From Rhodocollybia butyracea (taxonomy: Eukaryota > Basidiomycota > Agaricomycetes > Agaricales > Omphalotaceae), in contig JADNRY010000981.1 in NCBI GenBank assembly GCA_015501585.1, positions 1 through 19,770 of the forward strand: DNA of 19,770 nucleotides, read 5' to 3'. Position 1 is the stretch's first letter, and each line of letters opens with the position of its first letter. Both the position numbers and the translations under genes were made by a program. The notes below the pieces were generated by a model that saw nothing but the letters and a program-made list of their open reading frames with translations, had not been told where the DNA came from and ran no database searches. Below, one piece after another: positions 8,691 through 18,659 of the stretch.

Positions 8691-9459
8691 GCGATGATAT
8701 CCTGACCGCCTCTTGTACGATGAGGGACCGGATTCAAGGTGCACGTTAATGTATCCATTGTACTGAGAGCGCATACATGGTATGATAACTAATGGTTGGT
8801 CCAATCTAGAGTTAACACTGAAACCGTTGTTCGATGGTCTGGTAACGTCCAGTATCAGCTCGTATAATCGAACAAAGATATCGATACGTACATTATACCA
8901 ACGAGGACCACAACTGGCTGTTCAACGCTCTCAGCAAGCTATACACTCCATCATCCCTCTTATCTTCTTGCCTCTTCTTGCTCTGTGTTGAGAACCGCGA
9001 ACCCCGACAAAAATGGGTCTCTGATACAGATTGAGATAAGTGAACTGATAAAGAAGTTGAGGCCGTTTCAACTTGTTAACCAGTGGCAAGAGATGATCGA
9101 TGATAGCAAGCCGGCATAAACGTTGTAGTAATGTTCTGACTCGTTGGTAGTACTAGTAAAGATGAGCAATTGGTTATGTTATTCTGACTTGAGGTTCAGG
9201 TAGTGGCGAGAGATGAGAAAAGTAGAAGAAGACGTGAGAGAGTGGCTGTGTCAGTTCAGGCCGACTTTCATCGATTCATCTTCGAGATGATTTCGAAGCC
9301 ACAGCTTGCAAATAAGATCATGCATCCCGGCATATTATTATACACGACCAATCTCTGGACAAACTATACCAAGCGATATAAAAACTACGCCCGCCGATAA
9401 CTCAAAAAAGGCTCCAGCTAAACCCGCCCCAACATCCATAGCACCGATGTCCGTCCTTC
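8690..9459. repeat. X repeat block 3' of SKR gene B
   Basis: This is the second copy of the block described at 5920. It shares gatatcctgaccgcctctt-like sequence with 17575, the tgtatccattgtactgagag landmark with 17652, the gttgttcgatggtctg landmark with 17728, and tgagaaccgcgaa with 6280. Its distal part carries gtggctgtgtcag (about 9241) and cgaagccacag (about 9294), as in the other two copies, then aactcaaaaaaggctccag (about 9400). Open frames here are short and not conserved between copies, so no gene is called. Confidence 0.65.
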
Positions 9460-10411
9460 TCATCGACTGATTCGTCTCCCTGGTGTATTGGAAGCCGCTC
9501 GTGGACTTTGTGGGATGCTTGGTATCCTCCTTCCGTTATGATATCCATCGCGCTGGGATGGGGGAAAAACTGTCAGTTTAGGCTCAGGCTTAACTCCTTT
9601 CCTGTTTTGGAATTTGGCTTCTTTCGCTGGTGGTGCTTCCGCCAGTGCTTTCTCCGCTGCTACTTTTTTCTCCGCCGCTGCTTTTCCCCCTAGTGCTTTC
9701 TCCGTTGGGTTGAACTCGAATGTCGGACCGAGATCAAGTTGTGGAAGGTGGTAATCTCCAGAGCCAGGTGTATTGGAGGAGGAGGATAACTGGCACGGTT
9801 CCGTTGAACCGGAGGAACAGCTAGGGCTCGTATTGGTTCCACCTTTTTTTCGTCCAAATTTGGCTCTGAGTTTCTGCGACCAGCTTTGTTTGGGTTCAAC
9901 GCTCGTGTCTGTACGCTTTCCAAGCGTTCTACTCTCGAGGTATAGGTTTCTGCTATTTATTGGCAAAAACGCAGAGATGTACACCAAACTGAATACGCAC
10001 CGGCGCCCCAGATATTCCGAACCGAAGTAACCATCCACGTCCCGACGCCCGAGCTGCGATCTGCTGCCTGTTAGCGAGAAATCATAGATACGACGTAAGA
10101 AGGAAATACTCTTTGGCGCCGCTGTGCTCATCACGGCGGGCGTAGTAGGTGACCCCGAGCTCTCTTGAAACGTGGTGGCCGAGCGCACCTTCCTGAAGGG
10201 GCTTTCCATCGGATTGACTCTTTGGCACCTGCGGAGCCCTGGCGGGCGGAGGCCCATCTGCAGGTACTTGGGGTCTGGGATACGTTAGCGAAACCACATA
10301 TATAGATATATATACGCACTGAGATGGAATGACGGCGGAGTAAGCTTGGAGGGATGTCGCTAAGAGAACAAAGGCGATCGCGGATGGTGTAAAGTACTTC
10401 ATGATCAACAT
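9460..10411 (-). CDS. SKR gene B: secreted, Kex2-site protein (268 aa)
   Basis: Minus-strand exons are 10411-10320, 10274-10110, 10060-10001 and 9949-9460, with introns of 45, 49 and 51 nt, giving 268 codons plus stop. The layout is that of gene A: signal peptide (MLIMKYFTPSAIAFVLL; alternative ATG at 10402), a proline-rich second exon containing GALGHHVSRELG and YYARRDEH, a 60-nt third exon encoding GRRDVDGYFGSEYLGRR, and a fourth starting YLESRTLGKR, with a likely Kex2 site at residues 117-118. The tail differs from A: it is lysine-rich (SWSQKLRAKFGRKK), followed by a Ser/Cys segment and alanine/lysine repeats ending EAPPAKEAKFQN. The last 15 or so residues after PRAASNTPG leave the frame that copies C and D keep open (a DEKDGH-like frame follows), so the C terminus may have been shortened by a small deletion. 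Function is unknown. Confidence 0.75.
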
Positions 10412-10439
10412 GAAAATTGAAAAAGTGTTTCGTGGGTTC

Positions 10440-10620
10440 ACAAAGACCAGCTTGGAACTTGGGGGGGATGTCGATAAGAGGCCACCATTTAAGTATTTAC
10501 CGCAGGTATCAGTGTTTCTGGGATTTGCAAATTAGACATCACAATCTGACAGCGTTTTGACTGCAGATCATGATCAGGCAGGTTCACAAGCGTTTGTGGC
10601 TCAGGCTAACTCGATTTAAA
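10440..10620 (-). promoter_or_regulatory. Conserved upstream region of SKR gene B
   Basis: This matches the region before gene A: a run ending ccagcttggaacttggggg, a TATA-like stretch (minus-strand TAAATACTTAAAT, 10487-10499, roughly 80 nt before the ATG), gggatttgcaaattagacatc and the palindrome gatcatgatc at 10566-10575, followed by caagcgtttgtggctcaggc. Retention while the coding tails diverged suggests common regulation of A and B. Confidence 0.45.
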
Positions 10621-11116
10621 TAGGCGTGCTCAATTGATAGATGTCGATAGCCGAGGCAGGTTGCCACACGCAACAGTGGAGCACTCCCTAGCACTCCCTG
10701 TGGTTCACACACGGACAACCTCGGACAACACACGGATTTGAGACTATTTGAGAGCTGATATGAATTTTGTGCGGAGCTCTTTTGGGGTGCTTTGCTGATG
10801 GAAGAGCTCTATATGGTGATCTTCGCTGGAGATTGCTGGAGATTGCTAATGCTAGCGGAGGCAGTACAATCTGGTACAATTCCAGTTTTTGTCCGGCGTT
10901 CTTCGTCGACGTATCCGGCTGATAGTACGCAACCCTATGCGAGAAGAAAAATCTGGTACTTTGCTTGACAAAAAGCACAGAGGATCATCTCAAGAACAGA
11001 CTTTCAATCTCGAATGGATGTACCAGTACCGTGATTCGTTGATGGGTTAAAGCAGTAGTGAACATGGAATGATTTTGGAGAGGTTAACACAGCATACTGA
11101 GAACGATTTACCAAAT
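10621..11116. other. Intergenic, no gene seen
   Basis: The minus-strand frame 10688-10978 is open for 96 codons but begins at GTG and contains no ATG start or recognisable motif. Small direct repeats are visible (gcactccctagcactccct near 10681; ctggagattgctggagattg near 10826). The 3' end of the VIT-VWA gene lies at 11117. Confidence 0.5.
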
Positions 11117-14100
11117 TTACTTCGCCATACCCAACATACTAGCGATGCCTTCCTTCAGCACACGTAACCTTTCTACATTATCACCCGCATCCCCAAGCCC
11201 AACTTCACTTTGAATCCACGCCTCAGCTTTCTCCCTCATATCCAACGTTTCCTCTCCCCCACCTTCCACTTCCTGAGCATACTTCTCCATCCAGACAACG
11301 ACGAGCAGCGTAGCACCCACATCTCTATTCGTTATCCCAAGACTACTTTCGACACGCCGAGCAAACTCCTCCACATCCGAGGAAAGTGGTGTAGCAAGGC
11401 TTGCGCCGAGTCCCTTCCCGAGGAGATTCAGAAGCGTAGCGCTGAGTTGGAAGCTTCCGTGCCATTGCTGGAGTCTGGCAATGGCAGTGAGGAGGGAGTC
11501 TGAAGATGATGGTGAGGGGATGTATGGGGCAGCACCGCTAGACATCCACCGCGATTTGGAATCGCGTTCTCTGTCACGTTCCGAATGATCCCGTCCCGTC
11601 ACGCTGTAACCCGAGGCAGCATTTTGGGTTGTAGCCAACAGTGGTGCTCCTGGAGGTGGTGGAGTAGGAGCAGCTAGAGCGAGAGAGCGTACTTGAGGAG
11701 CCCCAAAAGAGAAAAGCCTGTGCTGACGAGGGGGTGGATGGGCCAGCGCTGCGAGATGACATCATGGCACCGAAAAGAGGCATCCCCGACGGTGGTGGAG
11801 TAGGAGCGGCGGGAGGGAGAGAGCGTACCTGAAGAGAAGAGAGAGGGTTCATCTGTAGCATCTGCATCTGTTGCATGGGAGCGTTCGCCATACCACCTGC
11901 GGCATAATCTCGAGCTTTACTAGCCGGTGCACGCTTGGCACTTTTGGCTCGACTGTATGCATGAACCACAGCTTCAGGTTGCAGCGCCGGAGAAGCCCAT
12001 TGAGCTTTACTGGAGCGATCCACAGCAACAAAACTGGTATATCGACTTGCAAGGTTATACTGTGTTCCTAGCCGTATAATATCCTTTTCAAGATACGCCG
12101 CTTTGAGTTCGGAATTCTGGGTATCATCACCTTGTTCGTTGGAGCCAGGCGCGAATAACGCAGAAACCGAAGCTGGGAATGAGTGTTTTCCTTGTTCCCG
12201 GTCCCGGATTAGCGCTTTTGCGGCGAGGACGTGGATAAAGGAGGATGCGTTGGGTAAAGCGACGGACAGCTCGGATGCTGACGATGAGGAAAGAGCTCTG
12301 GTCACCGGTACGACAAGCTCTACGGGGTCACCAGAAGTGGTCACAACACCCTTGATCTTGATCGCTTTGATCGCCTTATCCAAAGGTTCTTCACTTTTGG
12401 GAGTACGAAGAATTGCGTATATCTGCGTTCTCGTTCCAGGGAGGATACTGGGTATATCCGTTAGGGGGCGACTGTTGGATAAGAGGTAGAGGAGGAAGAG
12501 TGGGGTTAGGTTTTGGCGGTGGACCAGTCGGAAGTTGATTATCCGCAGTAGAGTCAGACCCGAAGAGATTGATAGGCCCAGGAGCAGGTTTCGGAGGATC
12601 TGCAGAAGACGTGGTAGAAGGGCCTTCGACCATTTCGAAATCGTCATCGATGTCCACCTTCCCACTCTCGTTCGTCTGTACGCCCCGCTCACTCCCCACG
12701 CCCCACTCGACCTCAACCTTCACCAGCGGTGTCCTCGCCGCTCTAACCAACCTCGCACACTTGCCCGTAATCGGCTCTCCCTCCTTAACATACACCGCCA
12801 TTCCCTCTCCTGCACGCGCAATACTATCACAGGTATCGGTCGAAGCACCAGAACCAATTCCTACTGTGAATACACGGATGTATGACTTCGGATTATTGGG
12901 TTGTGAGACGGCAAGACGTGCGGCAAGAGTGTTCTCGACACAAGTAGACACGTCCCAGGCACTACCGTCTGTCAGAAGGAAGACCGCGACAGGACGCTGG
13001 AGAGGCTTTGGAAGGGAGTCGTAGACCAATTGAAGCGCAGACGCGATTTCGGTTCCTCCATAGTTCGCTTGCATGGAGCTAGCACCGAATATGTTAGTGT
13101 AAACCTAGAAGTGATTCATGAAAAACATACTCAATGTGGCCAGTTGCCTCGTCCAACGTCGATTGAGAGTATTGCCGACTGGATGGCCACAGCTTAGTCG
13201 CAGTCGATCCAAATGAGAATATGTTGAAAGTCGTCCCAGAGGTAGGTAAACCTCGAAGCAGTACAACCAAAGCTTCACGAACGAGCTGTATTCCAGTCCC
13301 TTGCATGCTCCCACTCCGGTCAACAAGGAAGACATATTCCATTCCACCTTGGACGTCTGGGAGATTGAACTGCGGAACAAAGGTAAGCGCCATTGCCGTA
13401 GTTTCCTCGTTCGGACTCTGATGAGGTTCGATGAAGCATCGAGGAGCATCGAGGCCAGCGGCAGTAATGACGAGGACGATATCTTGGGTAAGAAATCCTG
13501 TGCGATCCGTTAACGATACGCTAGCGAAATGGCCCTCTTGAGATGTGATGCCCTCTGGTGCTCCAAGTTCGAGAGATATGGGATGTCCAGATGGGCACGA
13601 TATGCTTCGGATAGCACCCGCTTGTTGGATCATAAAATCCATTTGAAACGGTTGGTGCGCCGTCCTGGCGAAGGCGGCATTGATCGAAGGAGCAGAACCA
13701 TATCGCCGAGCATAAGTTCGCGGAAAGATGAACTTGATCTGATCCTTCTTTTCGTCGTCCATGAGAGGCTGAACATATCGCAAGTTGATCGTGACTGTCT
13801 CCCTTGGCGAAACATTTCCAACGGTGATGGAAAACACTATGGATCGAGGATCAATAAACTGTTGTTCAGTCAAGATATTTATGCTTACCATCTCCAGTCT
13901 CTTGTTGTCCCAAACCAGCTGTATATCCTTCCGATATAGCCTTTTCGTAGTCCTGTTTCGCCTCCTGCTTTTCCTTCACCAAACCTTCGACTTTAGTTCC
14001 ATCTCCTCTGACCATCTCAAATCCACACACAGCAGCATCTGCCATCATCGCAAACGTATACACCCCCAAAGCATTAGATTGTGCATTTTCATTGGTGAAC

Positions 14101-14225
14101 TTTTGAGATAATGTAACAAACGCATGAACATCAGTGATCAAGGCTTGGGCAGAGCAGCCATCGAGGAGAAGGTCTGTTCCGGTCCTGGAATCATAGAAAC
14201 GGCAAAAGCAGCTGAAAGAGGACAT
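11117..14225 (-). CDS. VIT and von Willebrand A domain protein (about 1000 aa), frame shifts at two C runs
   Basis: Minus strand. Exon 1 (14225-13889) and the start of exon 2 (13836-13131) hold the VIT domain (TKVEGLVKEKQEAKQDYEKA, then VFSITVGNVSP). The VWA domain follows with a complete metal-binding set: DRSGS at residues 285-289, Thr near 315 and LTDG with Asp 385. Two 52-nt introns (13837-13888, 13079-13130) restore DVFSITV and HIDSMQANYGG. Next come a proline-rich linker, IPSILPGTRTQIYAIL and, at the 3' end, a helical domain (ATLLVVVWMEKYAQ) ending GMAK. The frame shifts by one twice, at five-C runs 12464-12468 and 11730-11734; omitting one C at each gives 1000 codons. Alternatives are an 88-nt intron (12472-12559, donor GTCTGA) and a 106-nt intron (11723-11828, donor GTACGC). 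The start was chosen because an upstream in-frame codon is GTG. The family resembles inter-alpha-trypsin inhibitor heavy-chain and PARP4-type VIT-VWA proteins; its function in fungi is unclear. Confidence 0.85.
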
Positions 14226-14777
14226 GATAGGTAAGTGTGGGGATAGGCGCACGAAAGGAAAGACTTTATACTCTTACGTTGCACAGCAGGAAAGCTTGTT
14301 GGAGCCACGGAGCCGAAAATTCCACAGTTAGAGGTGTTCAGCGTTAAATAAATTTGCTGATATTTCGAGTAGGTGCTGACACTGAAAGTAATTGTTGAAG
14401 GAGCTAGCGAAGTGCCGCGTCGGATGCTTAGCGCTTAGTACTCGTACTTGCGCACTTTCATGTCCTGGCCACACGCGGTGGTTGAAATTTGAAACGTTGA
14501 GGTGAAGAAATATATTTTAGGCGCTAAACTTGGATAAGCGCTTGCATCCAAACGAGTCAACGCAGCGGCTTTCTCAGGCCGAACGTCTAAAAACCATACA
14601 ATATATAATTGCAGGTAAACTTTGCTCGCCTTCTGATCCCTCTTAATCCAGATAACCAGATACACCGGTAAGCCCAAAGCACACCATCATCTCCATACCA
14701 GAGTCACCGGCAGTAGTATACCCCGTCGACGCATCTTTCTCACTGAGCACGGCTTCGCTGTGTGGCCGATTAGTATG

Positions 14778-15049
14778 TCAAGTTCTCGGACATTCCAGCT
14801 CCGAAAGTTCCTTGCATAATCGGTCAAATGCTTTCATGTATTGATTGTTACCTCTCGAAGTACCTTCAACTCGTAAAAGCCATTTCCACAGCTGCACAGC
14901 TGGATCGGACAAATTGCTCCAGCCTTCTCAACGTCTCCGTTCTCCTTCCTGTATATACCACAAGTAGCCTGATACTCTGACTTTGCGAGTCGCTTTGGAT
15001 CGAAGGTTCCCCGAGAACTCCCTGTATGTCCACTTTTTATCCTAGACAT
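14778..15049 (-). CDS. Possible small two-exon gene (76 aa), uncertain
   Basis: An ATG-initiated minus-strand frame begins MSRIKSGHTGSSRGTFDPKR and contains four cysteines (one early in the frame, then CPIQLCSCGNGFYEL). If a 41-nt intron (14811-14851, donor GTAACA, acceptor GCAAG) is removed, the frame continues ELSELECPRT and stops. No signal peptide or known domain is recognised, and no second copy is present in the window to test the model. The intron is shorter than most here and the donor is only fair. It may be a chance frame. Confidence 0.28.
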
Positions 15050-16174
15050 CGATCACCCAAAGAAAGACTGATGAAACTGTAGTGCAGCCTTTAACCGCTC
15101 AGCTTCATGAGTATATATGACCAACGGTCATATCAAATGGCATTGAGTCTCGATAATTACGTTTGGATAATGCCTCTGAGAGATTTCTTACAGTCTCACT
15201 CCATTTGGCTCTCGCTCCCAGTTATAACCTGAGTACTGATTTCGATTTCACTAGTACATGTGCACGCTTAAACCAGTCCCGTGTACACCCGGCCATGAAC
15301 TCATCGTTCAGCGCTCATCATCGGTACTGCAGCTCAATAAGGTTACAAAGCGATACCCTTTCTTAGCATCCAAATGCCAATTCGTCCCTAGTTTCTGCTG
15401 AAAGAAATTCAATAACGCAAGGACTCCTGTCTGCACTAAAGGTATGTACGCAGTTTGCCACAGTCCATTGAGTTCATGCCATAGTCCGGTAGTTAAAGTC
15501 GCTCCAGCGTACAGCACCTTCAATGTGTACGGTTTTCATGCTGGCTATGCTCTTGGGTGCGAAAAATCGAGGCTCAAACGGACCAAACAAAAGCACCCAA
15601 AAGTAAGCAATAATAATGATTTCTATGGCCTCATGCACATGTCTTGCGGGCTTGATATATATGTTGAGGACGAACCGGGATTTTTCCGAAAAAATGTGCA
15701 CCTTCCTCTCATTCATCGCGTACGTCCATCCTCTATCATTGGAGATTCATGATCCAACGTGGGCCGCCGACGAAAGGCGCCCAGCACCAGTTCCATTCCA
15801 GACACAGTTACTTACGCGGTCTGGATTTAACTTATGTGTATGTCGGTACAATCCCCATACATACTCATAACCTGGATCCCGCTGCTAGACTGGTATGCCG
15901 AACATCCAGGCGCAGTGATATCTCTGGAGTCTCACAATCTGGAAAGATGCTGAAAAAGCGTAACACAGCAAAACAAGTAAGAGGATTGAGGAATTGTCCA
16001 GTCTTGCCAGAACGATGCGAGTGGAGAGAATCTTCTAGAATATGCTTGCAACCTATACGTGCAAAGTTGAACAAACATTAATGCTTCTTGGTAGAGAGTA
16101 CCGAGTTGCTGGAAGCTTGGAAGCTGGTGGTGGCACGAGTCTTCTTTAACCTCGGATCGATTGTGAAGAAGACG
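15050..16174. other. Intergenic, no gene that can be supported
   Basis: Several frames are open on the minus strand, including hydrophobic ones near 15474-15716 (AYFWVLLFGPFEPRFF) and 15308-15523 (LWHELNGLWQTAYIPL), and a frame near 15932-16186. They could be exons of one decayed or unrecognised membrane protein, since they follow each other in order, but I could not join them with convincing splice sites or match a family. Confidence 0.35.
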
Positions 16175-16180
16175 AAAAAA
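16175..16180 (-). terminator. RNA polymerase III terminator of the tRNA gene
   Basis: A run of six T on the minus strand lies 30 nt past the tRNA 3' end. T runs of this length are the usual polymerase III stop signal. It is rather distant, so the primary transcript would carry a trailer. Confidence 0.5.
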
Positions 16181-16209
16181 GAACATAATTACTTACCCCA
16201 ATCAGATAC

Positions 16210-16308
16210 TTCCGACACGGGGAATCGAACCCCGGGCTATCGCGACCAATCTCGTCATCTTTACACAGTTATGAGAGGCGATAATGTTAGCCACTACACC
16301 ATATCGGA
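16210..16308 (-). tRNA. tRNA-Glu (anticodon CTC) with 27-nt intron
   Basis: The minus strand folds as a full cloverleaf: acceptor TCCGATA with TGTCGGA (one G-T pair), discriminator A, D arm GTGT/ACAT, anticodon stem ATCGC/GCGAT, T arm CGGGG/CCCCG with loop TTCGATT. The loop is C-T-CTC-A-C, giving anticodon CTC for Glu. The mature length is 72 nt, normal for tRNA-Glu. A 27-nt intron (16245-16271) interrupts the anticodon loop after position 37, the standard nuclear site, and contains a GAG triplet that can pair with the anticodon, as expected for the splicing endonuclease substrate. Internal A and B box sequences are intact. Confidence 0.93.
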
Positions 16309-16836
16309 ATACATTCTCCAGGGTCATTCGCCATCTACCATGCTTGCCGTTCCCACTAGTTCCCCGTGTCTCTTTCCCGAGCTGCAGTTCAGCAATATCA
16401 ACGCGTTCACTGTGGTCTCGTATCAAAGCTCAAGTCACTACTTCACTACTGAGCTTGGAATAGTCGAAAGAGCGCCAAAGTCACATCGAACTTAAGCTTT
16501 CATCTCATGGAGAATAGCTGCAAGAGCAGTTGAATATGCCCTCCTTCAGCAAAGCAAAGAACTCGGCCTATACCAAGACCATAGCCTTCTTTACCCTTCT
16601 TTACCTCTCTCCCAGTACAACTTCATAACCATGCCGTCAACTACGACAAAGCCATGTGTCTCTGCGTCTCACAAACGCGGTGCCATCTGACTTCACCGTA
16701 TTCATCCGTATTAAACTTATGCTCGCAAGTGCCTTCATGGTTTGGGATCTCTCAGCCAAAAACCCCAAAGAGCTCTTAGAAAACTTACATTCATAATCAT
16801 GAGTACTGCTGGACATGTCGACAGTAGGATCACAGC
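16309..16836. other. Intergenic, no gene seen
   Basis: This is the upstream side of the tRNA gene. No frame here has a convincing start, splice pattern or motif, and nothing matches the repeated blocks of the window. Confidence 0.5.
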
Positions 16837-17420
16837 ATGATTATCTGCACAAGCTTAAGAATCAAGATGAGGCAACGGAGGCTATCGGACGACCGCGGGA
16901 TTTTTGAACGAAAAAAGCCAACCGCTGGTCCAGGATATGGATGGTTTCAAATGATTTGGAAATGTGAGGGTGCTGCAGAAGGCACATCAGATGCAAGAGC
17001 ATTATGGCTACTAGAAGAAGTATTGGTGGGTGGAGGAGGATTGGTTTTTCACCCATTAGACATGAGATGGCAGGGTCTGGATTCACTGAAGAAATTATTG
17101 GGCTTCTTTCTTCTACGGCCAGAATTAACCCGACTCGCACCCCAGTTGAGATTTGTTCGCGCTCGGGCAGAAATCGAAGAATCAGAGCCAGAGATATCCA
17201 TAAACCTTCGATTAGAGTAGTGGCGAGCTCGACGATTGATTGTCTCAATACTACACTGCAAACTCAAAACCACAAGCAACGGCCTCTTGGAAGAATTGAG
17301 CACAGTCGTAAACTATTCAACACTGACAAGATCGCTGTATTCGCTGTAATCGGAGAACGGCAATGGGAGGGCGGATAGACGTAACCGACTCTGAGCTTAG
17401 ATCCTCCGACATAGTTACTT
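16837..17420. other. Unidentified stretch open in several frames, with block fragment
   Basis: Between about 16860 and 17300 two plus-strand frames (16837-17220, 17004-17378) and two minus-strand frames (16862-17248, 17049-17303) are open at once. The longest plus frame begins MIICTSLRIKMRQRRLSDDR, and the longest minus frame has a leucine-rich part (ILLLVAIMLLHLMCLL). I recognise none of them. From about 17340 to 17400 the sequence matches the end of the membrane-protein upstream block (compare 5690-5765: ggcggatagacgt, then agatcctcc), so this may be the remnant of a third copy of that unit. Confidence 0.35.
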
Positions 17421-17454
17421 ACTAGCTCTTACAGATCTGTTGCACTTGAAGCTT

Positions 17455-18600
17455 GGAGTGAGATTCGATAGGTTTGGAGACAGAGATGCATTATTGGGAT
17501 TGGGATTGGAGAATAGGACTCGCGCGATCGTATCGAAGAAACCAGAGTTCGTCAGAGACATGAGCTCAAGGCGAGGATATCCTCACAGCTTGTACGATGA
17601 GGGGCAGAAGTCAAGTTTAATGTGCGCGTTAAATTGAGAGTAGCGACGTTGATGTATCCATTGCACTGAGAGCGCATACACACCCAGTAAGGCTGTTGAA
17701 AATTGGTGTACTGGTCTAACACCGAAAATGTTGTTCGATGGTCTGACAACGTCGACGATCAGCTTGTATAACCATACAAAAATATAGATACGCACCAATA
17801 TAACCAAGAGAATCGCCATTGTCTATTCAACACTTCCAGCAAGCTACACACCCCTGGATAATAGCTGTCATCCTTCTTATCTTGCTCTTTGTTGAGAACC
17901 GTGAATCTTGACAAAGATTGGCTTCGATACAGATTGAGATAGCGAGGCGAATAAAGAATGGACCAGCTGCCAGTATAAGTAAAAGATAAGAAGCAACTGA
18001 TAGCAAAGATGACTTGAAGACTTGGAAAGCGGCTTCGAGTCTTCCTCCTCCTGATATTCGAGCAGCAGAACCGATTTTGAATCTGGTGTTGTAAGTAATC
18101 GTTGAGGCCGTTCAAAAAGATAGTGGCAGGAGATAAGCTGGGATATCGATAGACGTTTGTAGTTCTAATAGTTGACTCATTGGTAGTGATGAGAGACGAA
18201 AAGAAGCTGGCGCAACTGTCATAGGTTGTTCTGAATGGCGTCGTCGTCGTGGCGAGAGATAGAGAGAACTAAAACAAAATCAGGCGTGTGGCTGTGTCAG
18301 GTCTCAGTTTGGTGCTGCCTGCGTGAGCAATCTTGGAATTTCGTTCTTCGAGCTTCAAGTTATTTACAGTAATGACACATGCCGCCGTTTCATCTGTTCG
18401 AGATGGTTTCAAAGTCACAGTATCCGAGCATGTCCTTAAAAAAGCTAACGACTAGAAAGCGTGTACGAGATTCTAATCGAAGAAGAAAACCAACGCTTTG
18501 ACCGGTCGTGAACCATCTCTTCAAAGCGATATCGATAGACATCTATTGAAATTACGCCCACTTATGTACACTACACCATGGATCGATAACTCAAAAGGCT
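17455..18600. repeat. X repeat block 3' of SKR copy C
   Basis: This is the third copy of the block described at 5920, beginning gagattcgataggtttggag. It keeps the same order of landmarks: gtcaagtttaa, gatgtatccattgcactgag, a ttgttcgatggtctgacaac element, atagatacgcacc, gttgagaaccgtgaatcttg and, distally, gtggctgtgtcaggtc (18291) and aactcaaaaggctccagct (18590). It is the longest of the three. Minus-strand frames within it (17552-17749, 17759-18115) are not preserved in the other copies. Confidence 0.65.
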
Positions 18601-18659
18601 CCAGCTGCATCAAAACCCATCGCTGCCCCCGCATCCATACCACCCATTCCCGCCCCACA

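Noticed and set aside
10688..10978. Minus-strand 96-codon frame
   Set aside because: It starts at GTG with no ATG start, has no motif, and lies between a promoter and a gene end.
12448..12472. 25-nt intron (GTCGCC...CCCAG) resolving the first frame change in the VIT-VWA gene
   Set aside because: The ends and phase fit, but it is far below the 41-64 nt range of the other introns here and would remove the conserved IPS residues.
13529..13939. Plus-strand frames opposite the VIT-VWA gene (13529-13939, 12569-13024 and 12103-12489)
   Set aside because: They are antisense shadows of well-supported exons with recognisable VIT and VWA motifs.
11117..14225. Programmed +1 ribosomal frameshifting in the VIT-VWA gene
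   Set aside because: No stimulatory structure or known slippery context is evident, and two such sites in one gene are less likely than indels or weak-donor introns.
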